From NCBI GenBank assembly GCA_017656255.1, contig JACDOE010000006.1, forward strand, positions 96,546 through 160,545: a DNA stretch of 64,000 nucleotides. Reading direction: 5' to 3'. Source of the stretch: Bacillaceae bacterium. GTDB lineage: Bacteria > Bacillota > Bacilli > JACDOE01. Positions 16,568-25,140 of this stretch are shown piece by piece. The translations under genes were made by a program, and so were the position numbers. The notes beneath the pieces are model-generated. The model was given only the letters and a program-made list of their open reading frames with translations, was not told the origin of the DNA and ran no database searches. Each line of letters starts with the position of its first letter. The first letter of the stretch is position 1.

Positions 16568-17903
16568 GGGACTGTAAAATATTTTGTGTAAACTCCTAAC
16601 CTCATAGATTTTGTTACAATATTCATAGAAAGGTTGGGAGTGTATATGAGTTTTTTGTCAAAAGAACAAATTAGACAGATGATCAAAGAGAAAAACCTAA
16701 AATCCACCCAAGATATCCAGGATACCTTAAAAGAAATGTTTGCTGACACATTGCAGGAGATGCTTGAAGCAGAATTAGATCACGATCTTGGCTATGAAAA
16801 GCATGATGTCAAAAACAAAAAGGGTACGAATAGTCGGAATGGATACAGTTCTAAAAAAGTGCGTTCTGACTACGGAGAAGTCGAAATCAACGTTCCTCGT
16901 GATCGTGAAGGTGAATTTGAACCCCGGATTGTCCCTAAACATCAAAGAAATGTAACAGGGATTGAGAGCCAGATCATTTCAATGTATGCCAAGGGGATGA
17001 GCACACGAGACATCCAGGATCACTTAGCTGAGCTTTACGATATCGATGTTTCCCCGACGATGATTTCCAATGTGACACAGAAGCTTTTGCCTGTAATTCA
17101 GGAGTGGCAAAACCGTCCCTTATCGAATGTGTATGCCATTTTATACTTGGATGCCATTCACTATAAAGTGAAACAAGAAGGTGCCATTGTAAACAAAGCA
17201 GCTTATATGGTGATTGGCATTGACCTGGAAGGTTACAAAGATGTATTAGGAATCTGGATTGGTGAAAGTGAATCCTCTAAATTCTGGATGAGTGTCTGTA
17301 ACGACCTAAGAAACCGCGGTGTTGAAGATATCCTCATTGCCAGCGTGGACAATTTGAAGGGATTTTCCGATGCGATCCAGGCTAGCTTTCCCCAAACGGA
17401 AATCCAGAAGTGCATCGTCCATCAAATTCGAAATTCAACTAAATTTGTGTCCTACAAAGATCTCAAAAAAGTCACCCATGATTTAAAACCAATATACAAA
17501 GCGGTAAATGAAGAAACCGCTCTTCTGGAACTGGAGCGTTTTGAGCAGGAATGGGGGAAGAAATACCCCATCATTGTCCGCTCATGGCGAAATAATTGGG
17601 ACGAACTGGCTACCTTTTTCAAGTATCCAGCTGAAATTCGCAAACTCATCTACACGACAAATATCATCGAAAGCTACCACCGGCAATTACGAAAAGTGAC
17701 CAAAGGAAAAAGTGTATTTCCAAATGATGAATCTTTGCTCAAAATGCTTTATTTAGCCACACAGGATGTTTTAAAAAAATGGACGGGGCGTATTCAGAAC
17801 TGGGGTCAAATCCTTTCTCAGCTCGCGATCTATTTTGAGGATCGGATAGAGCCCCATCTGAATTAACAGGGTCTGGGGTTTACACAGAAAAATTGACAGA
17901 CCC
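16568..17903 (+). mobile_element. IS256-family insertion sequence, complete
   Basis: A 1336-bp element bounded by imperfect inverted repeats: GGGACTGTAAAATATTTTGT at the left and, read inward on the opposite strand from 17903, GGGTCTGTCAATTTTTCTGT; both continue with GTAAAC. One full-length transposase gene fills it. Matching GATTTAAG on both sides shows simple transposition with no later rearrangement, so the insertion is probably recent. It sits 62 bp after the FtsK-like stop and 42 bp before the stalk-domain gene end, so it interrupts no recognised gene. Confidence 0.92.
16646..17866 (+). CDS. IS256-family (Mutator-type) transposase
   Basis: A 406-residue DDE transposase. The acidic residues are visible in LYLDAIH (near 168), SVDNLKGF (near 233) and NIIESYHRQLRK (near 341), with the family's IHQIRNS block between the second and third. 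ATG 16646 is preferred to TTG 16634 because the ribosome binding site AGGTTGGGAG precedes it. The sequence is full length and uninterrupted, so the element should be able to move. The middle motif reads VDNLKGF where many family members have TDGLKGF. Confidence 0.95.
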   Translation: MSFLSKEQIRQMIKEKNLKSTQDIQDTLKEMFADTLQEMLEAELDHDLGYEKHDVKNKKGTNSRNGYSSKKVRSDYGEVEINVPRDREGEFEPRIVPKHQRNVTGIESQIISMYAKGMSTRDIQDHLAELYDIDVSPTMISNVTQKLLPVIQEWQNRPLSNVYAILYLDAIHYKVKQEGAIVNKAAYMVIGIDLEGYKDVLGIWIGESESSKFWMSVCNDLRNRGVEDILIASVDNLKGFSDAIQASFPQTEIQKCIVHQIRNSTKFVSYKDLKKVTHDLKPIYKAVNEETALLELERFEQEWGKKYPIIVRSWRNNWDELATFFKYPAEIRKLIYTTNIIESYHRQLRKVTKGKSVFPNDESLLKMLYLATQDVLKKWTGRIQNWGQILSQLAIYFEDRIEPHLN

Positions 17904-17911
17904 GATTTAAG
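17904..17911. repeat. Right 8-bp target duplication of the IS256-family element
   Basis: GATTTAAG following the right terminal repeat, identical to 16560-16567. Confidence 0.85.
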
Positions 17912-17932
17912 AAGGCGTTGGATGCCCTATTA

Positions 17933-17970
17933 AAAAAATATAAAAGCCCTGCCTTAATTGGTAGGGTTAT
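17933..17970 (-). terminator. Terminator of the stalk-domain gene
   Basis: On the minus strand CCCTACC-AATTAA-GGCAGGG, which includes the stop codon, is followed by CTTTTATATTTTTTT. Confidence 0.7.
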
Positions 17971-18472
17971 TTTCATCTTCAAATTCCATCCCCCATTGTC
18001 GTTCAGCAACCTCTTTAGACACGCATCCAGCTTCAATTAACGCTCGTCTTCTTTCGTCAATATGTATCTGTTTAACTTCTGGATGAGCGTAAGGGTTCTG
18101 TTTTCCCTCCAAGCCTAATTCCTTAATTTTTTCTTTGGTAAGCTGATCGTATTTTTTCATAACGCTTTGACACCTGACATTTGTGTTATCTTGAGCCGGA
18201 TCAATAACACCTGTTTGTGGCTTTGTAATCGTAACTGTATAAGTTTCATGATCCCACCCAACTTCCATCCCTAATGTTTCCGTTACCACACGAATCGGGA
18301 CTAATGTTGTATCTTCCATGATAAACGCCGGCACGTCACTTTCCACTTTCTGCCCATCCACAACCAAATTCACAATCGGATGACCGTTATACAATCCGTT
18401 TACCGCATTGGCAAATACAGTTCCGGAAAGAAAAGCTATTATAATGATAGAAATTAAAAGAATTCTCTTCAT
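17954..18472 (-). CDS. Secreted stalk-domain (copper amine oxidase N-terminal type) protein
   Basis: A 172-residue exported protein. ATG 18472 is chosen because GGAGGGA lies just upstream; an extension to 18517 lacks such a site. The signal peptide is about residues 1-22. One stalk domain follows (VNLVVDGQKVESDVPAFI, then TTLVPIRVVTETLGMEVGWD), and the C-terminal 70 residues are charged and contain two Cys. The domain is related to that of the 5.4-kb gene but the tail is different. No enzymatic role is implied. It faces away from the secretion cluster and is separated from it by the insertion sequence. Confidence 0.78.
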   Translation of the reverse strand: MKRILLISIIIIAFLSGTVFANAVNGLYNGHPIVNLVVDGQKVESDVPAFIMEDTTLVPIRVVTETLGMEVGWDHETYTVTITKPQTGVIDPAQDNTNVRCQSVMKKYDQLTKEKIKELGLEGKQNPYAHPEVKQIHIDERRRALIEAGCVSKEVAERQWGMEFEDENNPTN

Positions 18473-18790
18473 CAATTTCCCTCCTTGTATTTCACATTGT
18501 TGTTGGAAAATATCCAATAATATCGATCTTTTTCATCAATATTTAAGTGAATTATAACATATATTACCTGTTTTAAATGATGATAACGTGAATTAGTGGT
18601 GTGCTTTCTTTGGTACTGGTGTCTTGTGGATATAAGATAGCTGAAAAATGTTTAAGGCTTTGAATGATAAAAATATACACAGAACGGAAAATTGAGGATA
18701 ATAAGGCAATTAACATCGAAGTAAAAAAGAGGTAAAATAAAAATGTGTAACCTTTGCAAACGAAAATGAGGATCTCAGGGAGGGCTTACA
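18473..18790. other. Intergenic stretch between divergent genes
   Basis: An AT-rich gap of 318 bp between the divergent stalk-domain and serine-recombinase genes. It must hold both promoters. No clear inverted repeat, RNA gene or attachment core is recognised. The recombinase ribosome binding site (AGGGAGGG) is at its right edge. Confidence 0.4.
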
Positions 18791-20329
18791 TTGTATTCTC
18801 CGGATGGATCATATGATTATATTGGTGACGATGAGTATGCAACTTATATTCGGGTATCTACGGATAAGGATGAGCAAATCTCTTCGGTCGAGAATCAATT
18901 AGCCATCTGCAGGTATTGGCTAGAGCAAAATGGTTTTACATGGAATGAAAGATCGGTTTATAAGGATGAGGGAATTAGCGGGACCGTTTTATTAGATCGT
19001 TTGGCCATGCAAAGGATACTGGAAAAAGCGAAAAAACGTGAAATAAAAATGGTTGTTTTTAAATCATTAAGTCGTTTAGCCAGGGATATGAAAGATGCTC
19101 TCGATATCAAAGAGATACTTCATGGGCATAATGTCAGGATTATTTCAGTCGAAGAAGGATATGATTCGTTCATGGTCTCAAAAAACGACATGCGGTTTGA
19201 AATGTCCAGTTTATTTAACGAGCAGTACAGCCGCATGTTATCTGTAAATATTGCAGGGGTGCTAGCTCAAAAAGTAAGAAATGGCGATCATATTGGTAAA
19301 ATCCCATATGGTTATGATCGTATTAATAAGAAGCTGGTCATAAAAGATGAAGAGGCAAAGGTAATCAAACAAATTTTTAAATGGAAACAAGAGGGGTTCG
19401 GGTATAAGAGTATTGCCAAAATGTTAAACAACCCGGAAGTAAGACCTCATTCCTCCTCTCTATTAATTCCGGATAAACCGATCCCCTCATCTACCGGCGG
19501 GAAATGGCAGGTTACATCCATTCAAAGAATCGTTAATAACCCTCTGTATTGTGGGGATTTTATATTAAATCAATATCGTAAAGAAAAAGTTGGGGGCAGA
19601 AAAAAACAAATTCGGAACCCTAAAGATAAATGGGTTATCTTCAGAGATCATCATCCAGCTATAATTACACGGGATTTGTGGAATGAAGTAAACAATTCCT
19701 CGCCACATAAAGGCAAAAAGATAACACCCTGGAATGAGTTTAGAGGGTTAATCAAATGCTCAGAATGTGGATCCAATATGGTTATTGTTCAATCTTGGAA
19801 GAGAAAAAAGGATGGTTCAAAAACTATCTGGGCGTATTTAAAATGTTCTCAATACAGGCGTGGTGGGACCGATTTATGTGTCAATCATGCTCCAATACAG
19901 TACAAGGATTTTAGGGAATTTATAATTAATCAGTTGATTGAAAAAGGGAAGCTGATTGCCCTCAATATAGAAAGCGACTTTGAAGCTCAAAGAAAAGGTA
20001 AATTAAAAACATTAAAAAGAAAAGTTGAACGATTAGAGTTAAAGAAAAAGGATTTACTGGACCTATATCTCGAAAAAGTTATCGATCGAAATGAATTTCT
20101 ACACAAGCGCGATGAGATTGAGGAAGAGGTTAATAAAACAAAAGAAGAAGTGTATATGTTGGAACGGGAAGAAGATTCTCAAGCACAGATCAAAAATATT
20201 AAAGAGGCATTTAAGGTCTTGGAAAATCAGAATCAGGATTTATATGAGGTTTTTAAAACATTGATTAAAAGGATTATCATACATCCAGATGGTACGATTG
20301 ATATAGAGTATTCGTTTCAAAATAAATAG
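18791..20329 (+). CDS. Large serine recombinase (site-specific integrase)
   Basis: A 512-residue recombinase with the modules of phage and ICE integrases: an N-terminal resolvase domain with the nucleophile Ser23 in YIRVSTDKD and Arg-rich SLSRLARD; a recombinase domain (about residues 160-270); a zinc ribbon with CSECG near 323 and a second Cys pair near 350-361; and a C-terminal Lys/Glu-rich coiled coil (about 395-465). TTG 18791 follows AGGGAGGG. It is full length and looks active. The following DUF3883 gene is 16-22 bp away and likely co-transcribed, suggesting a small recombinase-plus-cargo module. Confidence 0.9.
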   Translation: MYSPDGSYDYIGDDEYATYIRVSTDKDEQISSVENQLAICRYWLEQNGFTWNERSVYKDEGISGTVLLDRLAMQRILEKAKKREIKMVVFKSLSRLARDMKDALDIKEILHGHNVRIISVEEGYDSFMVSKNDMRFEMSSLFNEQYSRMLSVNIAGVLAQKVRNGDHIGKIPYGYDRINKKLVIKDEEAKVIKQIFKWKQEGFGYKSIAKMLNNPEVRPHSSSLLIPDKPIPSSTGGKWQVTSIQRIVNNPLYCGDFILNQYRKEKVGGRKKQIRNPKDKWVIFRDHHPAIITRDLWNEVNNSSPHKGKKITPWNEFRGLIKCSECGSNMVIVQSWKRKKDGSKTIWAYLKCSQYRRGGTDLCVNHAPIQYKDFREFIINQLIEKGKLIALNIESDFEAQRKGKLKTLKRKVERLELKKKDLLDLYLEKVIDRNEFLHKRDEIEEEVNKTKEEVYMLEREEDSQAQIKNIKEAFKVLENQNQDLYEVFKTLIKRIIIHPDGTIDIEYSFQNK

Positions 20330-20351
20330 CAAAAGTTGGGGAGGGATGATT

Positions 20352-21746
20352 TTGGCCAAAACAGAAGTAATGAAAGATTTTTTAAAAGAGAATAGCATAA
20401 AAGCAATTGAAGAATTTCTTTCATATTACAAGGAATCTTCTCAAGCAAATTTTGAAAATAATGTACTTAGACTTTTATATGAACAATTGAAATTAGACGA
20501 TGTCTCAAAAATAACAATTGGTCACTACTTAAAAATATTCCCTTATGAAAGTAATAAGTTAACATCTCAACAGCATTATAAAAGGAGTTTTTTTAAATTT
20601 TTATATGCATTTAACTATTTAGAGAATTCAACTGGGTTTAATGATATTTTTAACAAAAAAGAAAATTGCGTGAAATATTTCAAGCAATTAAAACAAAAAA
20701 ATAAAAATGAGGAATTTCAAAGAAATAATAATGATAATAAAGATTCTTTTATTACTATTGAAGAACTTTTGTCCATACAAAAAGTAATAGAAACAGAATC
20801 TACAAAGATTGAAACCTTAAAAATGCAATTCTGTTGGTATGCAATTTTTGAACTAGGAATACCTATTGAGGAAATAAAGAAAGAAATTTCTAGTGATAAC
20901 TATTCGGATGGAAAACTTTATACTTCTAAAGGTGCATTTGAAATACCAAAAAAATTTGAATTAATGTTTATTGAACTCTCTAAACGTAATAGTGATTATA
21001 ATGGATTTGCTACTCTCAATTCACTTATTGCTCAAATCGGCGAAACAGCGAAAATGAGAAGAAGATTATTACCCAGGATGGTTAAGCGTGCAAGAGAGGA
21101 ATATATGATTAAATGTGCTAATTGTTATAATAGTTATACTAACCTGTCACATTATTGGGAATCAATAAATGATCGGATCGTATGTAAGAAATGTGCTGAT
21201 TCACTTAAAAAAAAACTAAATGATGATGTTAAAGTAAAAAAAATCGCGAATATGGTATTTGATTTTGGAGCAATTGAAGATAATTTGACCATGCTTTATA
21301 CTTATAATGATTATAAAAAGAAATTAAATAAAGTAAATATTGATTATTTAGAACTTCACAAATATCAGATTGAAATTGGTAAATTGGGGGAATTGTATGT
21401 ATATGAAAAAGAATGTGAAAAATTAAAAGGAACTCAGTACTTATATAAAATAGATGAAAAAAAAGCTCTGGACCCTTCAAACGGTTATGATATTTTGTCT
21501 TATACACGTGATGGAAAACCATTATACATAGAAGTCAAAGCAACGGTAGGATCTGAAGATGAGTTCTATCTCACAGAAAATGAAATAAAAACTGCAGAAG
21601 AGCTAAAGAAATCAGGAAAAACTTATTTAATATATTTCATAAAGAAAATTATGTCAGATAATCCGGAACTCATAATCATTGATGACATTTTTTTTAACAC
21701 TGATTACAAAATGTATCCAGCAAAATGGAAAGTGACAAGAATATAA
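20352..21746 (+). CDS. DUF3883 (NO VEIN-type) protein with zinc ribbon, possible nuclease/defence protein
   Basis: A 464-residue AT-rich protein. The N-terminal about 230 residues are helical and resemble the core-binding plus degenerate catalytic part of a tyrosine recombinase (SAM-like), without an obvious R-H-R-Y set. A zinc ribbon (CANC near 254, CKKC near 278) follows. The C-terminal 120 residues are a DUF3883-type domain with GYDILSY...YIEVKAT, the D...ExK pattern of PD-(D/E)XK nucleases. DUF3883 domains are common in restriction and other defence proteins. TTG 20352 is preferred to ATG 20346 because GGGGAGGG is too close to the ATG. Function inferred. Confidence 0.65.
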   Translation: MAKTEVMKDFLKENSIKAIEEFLSYYKESSQANFENNVLRLLYEQLKLDDVSKITIGHYLKIFPYESNKLTSQQHYKRSFFKFLYAFNYLENSTGFNDIFNKKENCVKYFKQLKQKNKNEEFQRNNNDNKDSFITIEELLSIQKVIETESTKIETLKMQFCWYAIFELGIPIEEIKKEISSDNYSDGKLYTSKGAFEIPKKFELMFIELSKRNSDYNGFATLNSLIAQIGETAKMRRRLLPRMVKRAREEYMIKCANCYNSYTNLSHYWESINDRIVCKKCADSLKKKLNDDVKVKKIANMVFDFGAIEDNLTMLYTYNDYKKKLNKVNIDYLELHKYQIEIGKLGELYVYEKECEKLKGTQYLYKIDEKKALDPSNGYDILSYTRDGKPLYIEVKATVGSEDEFYLTENEIKTAEELKKSGKTYLIYFIKKIMSDNPELIIIDDIFFNTDYKMYPAKWKVTRI

Positions 21747-21755
21747 AAACAAAAG

Positions 21756-22103
21756 TTAATCATCATTATAATTTTTAGTTGCTGCTATTTGTCGGTTGAT
21801 ATTTTCATAAAATGAAATTCTTTTGTCTATTTCTTTAAGCCATTTTTCAATTTCTTTATTTGGATCCGATTCATTAAGTTGTTCTAATGTCATTTCAGCA
21901 GCGACTTCATTATTTAACTTCTTTTTAACAGTAGATTCTTTCCAACCTAAAACATCAGCTACTATTTTTGGAACATTATCCATGTCACCAAATTTCACTT
22001 TAATACCTAGTACTTTTTCGATTGCATCAGGATGAAGATAGTTTTCCATTTCTCTTTTATTAGTAAAAAATGCTATGGAAAGATCATCTCGTCCATTGAT
22101 CTC
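21756..22103 (-). pseudogene. C-terminal remnant of the OLD-family nuclease
   Basis: The reading frame continues from the truncated OLD-like gene, in the same frame, immediately after its stop at 22104-22106. It encodes RDDLSIAFFTNKREMENYLH, the block that normally follows the TOPRIM DRD motif in OLD-family nucleases, and about 97 further residues. The ATG at 22049 lies inside this block and has no good ribosome binding site, so an independent small protein is unlikely. A single substitution creating TAA explains both pieces. Confidence 0.75.
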
Positions 22104-23600
22104 TTAATATGCCTTTAGATTTTTTGGTCGCTCATAATCTCTGTCAAATATATATATTTCTGGATATCCTAAACCACTAAGATACCTTTTTTTAACCCAT
22201 TCCTTTAGGGAGCTTCCTCCTAAGGGGACAGTCGCTATACGGTTATCGGAATTTAAATCCGGAATAGATGGATCTTTACTATGTAATAGTCTACTAATAT
22301 GTTTTAAAAAATTAACATCATTTGTTCCTTCAACAAACAATAATGCCCTTATACCGTTTATATCGGGTAAAACACCTAAACTATTAGCAATTTCTTCATA
22401 AATTTCATCATTGTTCATTAATATCTGTTTTTGCCCTTCATTGATTTTTACAAAGCGAAGGCTTTCTAATGGCAATTGTCCTGCTAATCCAGGAACATGT
22501 GTTGTTAAAATCACTTGACAGTTCTTTTGTTCTGATAATGTAATTAGAGAATTAATTATCATTTGTTGATTTGAAGGGTGTTGCGATGTTTCAGGTTCTT
22601 CAATAGCATAGATAACAGGTAAATTATCAATTTGTTGTTTTCTTTCTACTTCAGCTCTAAAAAAGTTTAATAGAATTAAACGTCTAACCCCACTACCTCG
22701 CTTATTTATAGGAATTTGTTCATCACTCGTTAAAGTTAATTTAAAAAGAGATTCCCATTTTGGATCGTTTTTAAATTGGGGAGATAATTCAGCAGCAAGA
22801 GAAGGAGCCATTTCTTGAAGTTTGGATAAAGTTCTATTAGCTACATCATAAACTCTTTCTTCAACTATAGATTTAATTTTTTCAAGATCTTCTTCGACAG
22901 TTCTTATTGCTTCAATTACTGCTAACTTCATTGGGTCTTGGATTTCTGAATCATCATCTTTACTTGGACGATCGGCTTGAAATAGGGCAAAAATAGGGAG
23001 ATTTTCTTTTAATTTGTTCCAAATTATTTTTGCATCTTCTTTATTTAATTGTATTTCAGTCCTTGTTAGCTTTAAGTCATCAAATTTATTATAAATTGCT
23101 CTTCTCATTGATGAATTTGTTCTTAGATCCACAGTCTTTTCATCTATATTTAATTCTTTTATCCTTTTAATAAGATCGGTATTTTTTAACAATAATAAAT
23201 CATTAGCTAATTCAACACTTGGATAATTTGCGATTGCATATACTTTCTCTTTAGGATTTTTCATAGTACAATCAAATATCTTATGAATTTCTAAATAACC
23301 TTCTTCGTTTAACAAATATTCATCTTTTAAATTTGTGGTTGAGGTTGAGTCAATAGTAATACTTTCTGGGAGGTTCTCAAAAACACATCCGATTCTAACA
23401 TCTTTCTTATCCCCATGGACGCAAGCATCAGAAGAGTCAATTTTTACGATAGTGTTGTTGAAAAAAATTTCAAGGGCTTCAAGAATAGTTGACTTTCCTA
23501 TATCATTTGTACCTATAAAGGCAGTTAAATCGTTTATTGGTATCCTAACTTCATCTTTGTATGAACGGAAGTTTTTAAGTATTATAGTTTTTAATTTCAT
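22104..23600 (-). CDS. OLD-family ATP-dependent endonuclease, truncated by an in-frame stop
   Basis: A 498-residue SMC/ABC-type ATPase fused to a TOPRIM domain, the layout of OLD nucleases and of GajA in the Gabija defence system. Visible are Walker A (GTNDIGKST, residues 30-38), an ABC signature-like RGSGVRRL region, Walker B (IYAIEEPETSQHP), TOPRIM Glu (LFVEGTND, near 418) and the DRD motif (IFDRDYE, near 488). The gene stops just after DRD, and the missing C-terminus is still present downstream in frame. No UvrD-like GajB partner lies beside it. The TOPRIM fold is probably incomplete, so activity is doubtful unless the stop is an error. Confidence 0.8.
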   Translation of the reverse strand: MKLKTIILKNFRSYKDEVRIPINDLTAFIGTNDIGKSTILEALEIFFNNTIVKIDSSDACVHGDKKDVRIGCVFENLPESITIDSTSTTNLKDEYLLNEEGYLEIHKIFDCTMKNPKEKVYAIANYPSVELANDLLLLKNTDLIKRIKELNIDEKTVDLRTNSSMRRAIYNKFDDLKLTRTEIQLNKEDAKIIWNKLKENLPIFALFQADRPSKDDDSEIQDPMKLAVIEAIRTVEEDLEKIKSIVEERVYDVANRTLSKLQEMAPSLAAELSPQFKNDPKWESLFKLTLTSDEQIPINKRGSGVRRLILLNFFRAEVERKQQIDNLPVIYAIEEPETSQHPSNQQMIINSLITLSEQKNCQVILTTHVPGLAGQLPLESLRFVKINEGQKQILMNNDEIYEEIANSLGVLPDINGIRALLFVEGTNDVNFLKHISRLLHSKDPSIPDLNSDNRIATVPLGGSSLKEWVKKRYLSGLGYPEIYIFDRDYERPKNLKAY

Positions 23601-23710
23601 TTAATAAAAAGCTCCTTCCTTATGGAATAAATCAGTTTAATAATTACTTTCTGTAAGTTACACTTAATTCCTTTATTTAATTTAAATTACTGAATTGTGT
23701 CTTGCAAAAG

Positions 23711-23803
23711 CTACACATCACAAATGTGATGCAAAAATTGGGTGTGAAAGGTCGGTCACAGGCAGTTGTTGAATTGGTTCGGCTCGGGGAACTGGAAATA
23801 TGA
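23711..23803 (+). pseudogene. 3' fossil of a LuxR/NarL-type response regulator
   Basis: The frame ending at TGA 23801-23803 reads HITNVMQKLGVKGRSQAVVE followed by LVRLGELEI, the recognition helix and C-terminus of a LuxR/NarL HTH domain as found in Bacillus two-component regulators. Upstream of about 23708 the similarity stops and no receiver domain is present. The fragment cannot encode a working regulator. It runs directly into the terminator-linked repeat that recurs elsewhere in the window. Confidence 0.8.
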
Positions 23804-23849
23804 CTCCCCTCCGGACCATCCCCACCTTTAGGTAAGAAGGTGGGTTTTT
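23794..23849 (+). repeat. Terminator-linked repeat, copy 1
   Basis: GGAAATATGACTCCCCTCCG followed by GACCAT and hairpin CCCACCTT/AAGGTGGG with TTTTT (hairpin 23821-23844). It follows the LuxR fossil. Copies 2 and 3 are at 24977 and 30825. Confidence 0.85.
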
Positions 23850-24294
23850 GTTTTGGGGTTATGTTTTGCCGCAGTTTTGATTAAAGGTTAACAAGTTTTG
23901 CTGTTCGCCTCTGTGGCACATCATACCACGTCAATTCTGGGAGGGTCGGAAAGCGGGACGTCACCTTCGTTATCGTCATTTTTCATAAAAAAAGACGATG
24001 AATCAATTTTATTCATTGCTTTTCTTTTCGTTATTAAGTTTACTAACCTCAATAATTAAACATATTAGCAGTCCAGAGACGACTTAATAATCTTAAAAAA
24101 TAAAAAACCTCCCCCTTAAATTTGTTTAACAATTCTGCTCTTTACTTTGGCAAGAAAATAAATGAATCCTTCTCGGAGAATTAATAATTATTCATTTTTA
24201 TGGACCAAAAAACAGGAAATTTAATTAAATTGGATAATATAGATTAAAGGATTAATCGAAACGATTTGTTTTAATTAAGGGGTAGAGGATATCT

Positions 24295-24918
24295 GTGTAC
24301 AATTCCTGGAATAAAGTGATATATAAAATATGGTCGCCTCTATATGACCGTATTTTTAATAAAGGGTCATTTTTAAATGCTCGGAAACAAATATTACAAG
24401 AAGTGTCATTTAGAAAAGAGCATAAAATTTTGTTTGTTGGTGTTGGCACAGGGGCAGATCTAGAATTAATTGACCACACTAATTTAGATATTACGGCAAT
24501 TGACATTTCACCCGATATGCTTAAAAAGGCAAACGAAAAGTTTGAAAACACTTCAGTCAAATTTTTTGAAATGGATGCACAGGATATCAAATTTAATGAT
24601 AAAGAATTTGATTATGTTATGGCACATTTAATTCTATCGGTAGTTCCAAATGCAGATAAATGTTTTCAAGAAATGAAAAGAGTTTTAAAATCTAATGGAA
24701 AAATAATTATCTTTGATAAATTTGCCCCTAAAAACAATAAACTTTCGCTGTCCAAAAAATTATTAAGACCGATCATTAAATTTTTAGGTACGGATATTGG
24801 GGTGAATTTCGAAAAAGTATTTGAGCAGAATAATCAAAATTTAATGATAGAAGAAGATGTTCCTGTCATGTTAAATGGCATGTACAGGAAGATCGTTATT
24901 AAAAAAGTTTGTGAATAA
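24295..24918 (+). CDS. Class I SAM-dependent methyltransferase
   Basis: A 207-residue UbiE/type-11-like methyltransferase. The SAM-binding motif FVGVGTGADLELI is near residues 46-58, the acidic AIDISPDM near 69-76, MDAQDIKF near 92-99, and the VLKSNGKIIIFD motif near 130-141. The substrate is unknown; the family includes quinone, phospholipid and small-molecule methylases. GTG 24295 follows GGGGTAGAGG. The gene is AT-rich and stands alone between two copies of the terminator-linked repeat, which suggests movement or duplication of this segment. Confidence 0.82.
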   Translation: MYNSWNKVIYKIWSPLYDRIFNKGSFLNARKQILQEVSFRKEHKILFVGVGTGADLELIDHTNLDITAIDISPDMLKKANEKFENTSVKFFEMDAQDIKFNDKEFDYVMAHLILSVVPNADKCFQEMKRVLKSNGKIIIFDKFAPKNNKLSLSKKLLRPIIKFLGTDIGVNFEKVFEQNNQNLMIEEDVPVMLNGMYRKIVIKKVCE

Positions 24919-24976
24919 GGAATTAAGCTTAAAATAATGCTTCCTCATACATCGTAATATATATAACTCGGTGGAC

Positions 24977-25028
24977 GGAAAATATGACTCCCCTCCGGAC
25001 CATTCCACCTAATTGGAGGTGGGTTTTT
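24977..25028 (+). repeat. Terminator-linked repeat, copy 2
   Basis: GGAAAATATGACTCCCCTCC, then GGACCAT and hairpin CCACCT/AGGTGG with TTTTT. The upstream part of the element matches copy 1 almost base for base while the hairpin loop differs. It also serves as the methyltransferase terminator. Confidence 0.85.
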
Positions 25029-25140
25029 GTTTTTAATAGCTACATACCCCATTTTGGACTGACACGGAAATCGCATTATACCGTCTAATAATAGCCCCTT
25101 TTCCGCATAAATAACGGATAAGAGGCTTATTGCCTTTTCA

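Larger units (their letters stand above)
23605..24294. other. 690-bp non-coding region with gene fossil and repeated terminator
   Basis: It contains the 3' fossil of a LuxR-type regulator (23711-23803), the first copy of the terminator-linked repeat (23794-23849), and about 430 bp of AT-rich DNA with no recognised gene. The stretch around 24.06-24.29 kb holds the methyltransferase promoter, but no clear motif can be assigned. Confidence 0.5.

Noticed and set aside
16502..17990. Short gene interrupted by the IS256-family element
   Set aside because: Removing the IS joins a frame reading KKGFKKALDALLKKYKSPAL, but it has no start codon after the TAG at 16502 and no ribosome binding site, so no gene disruption can be claimed.
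22104..23600. Gabija system (GajA plus GajB)
   Set aside because: The ATPase/TOPRIM gene resembles GajA, but no UvrD-like GajB lies beside it; the UvrD-like gene at 30.9-33.2 kb is clearly HelD.
25093..25133. Terminator of the siderophore operon
   Set aside because: An imperfect hairpin (AATAGCCCCTTTTCCG with its near complement) is present, but no T-run follows on the minus strand, so it is not listed as a feature.
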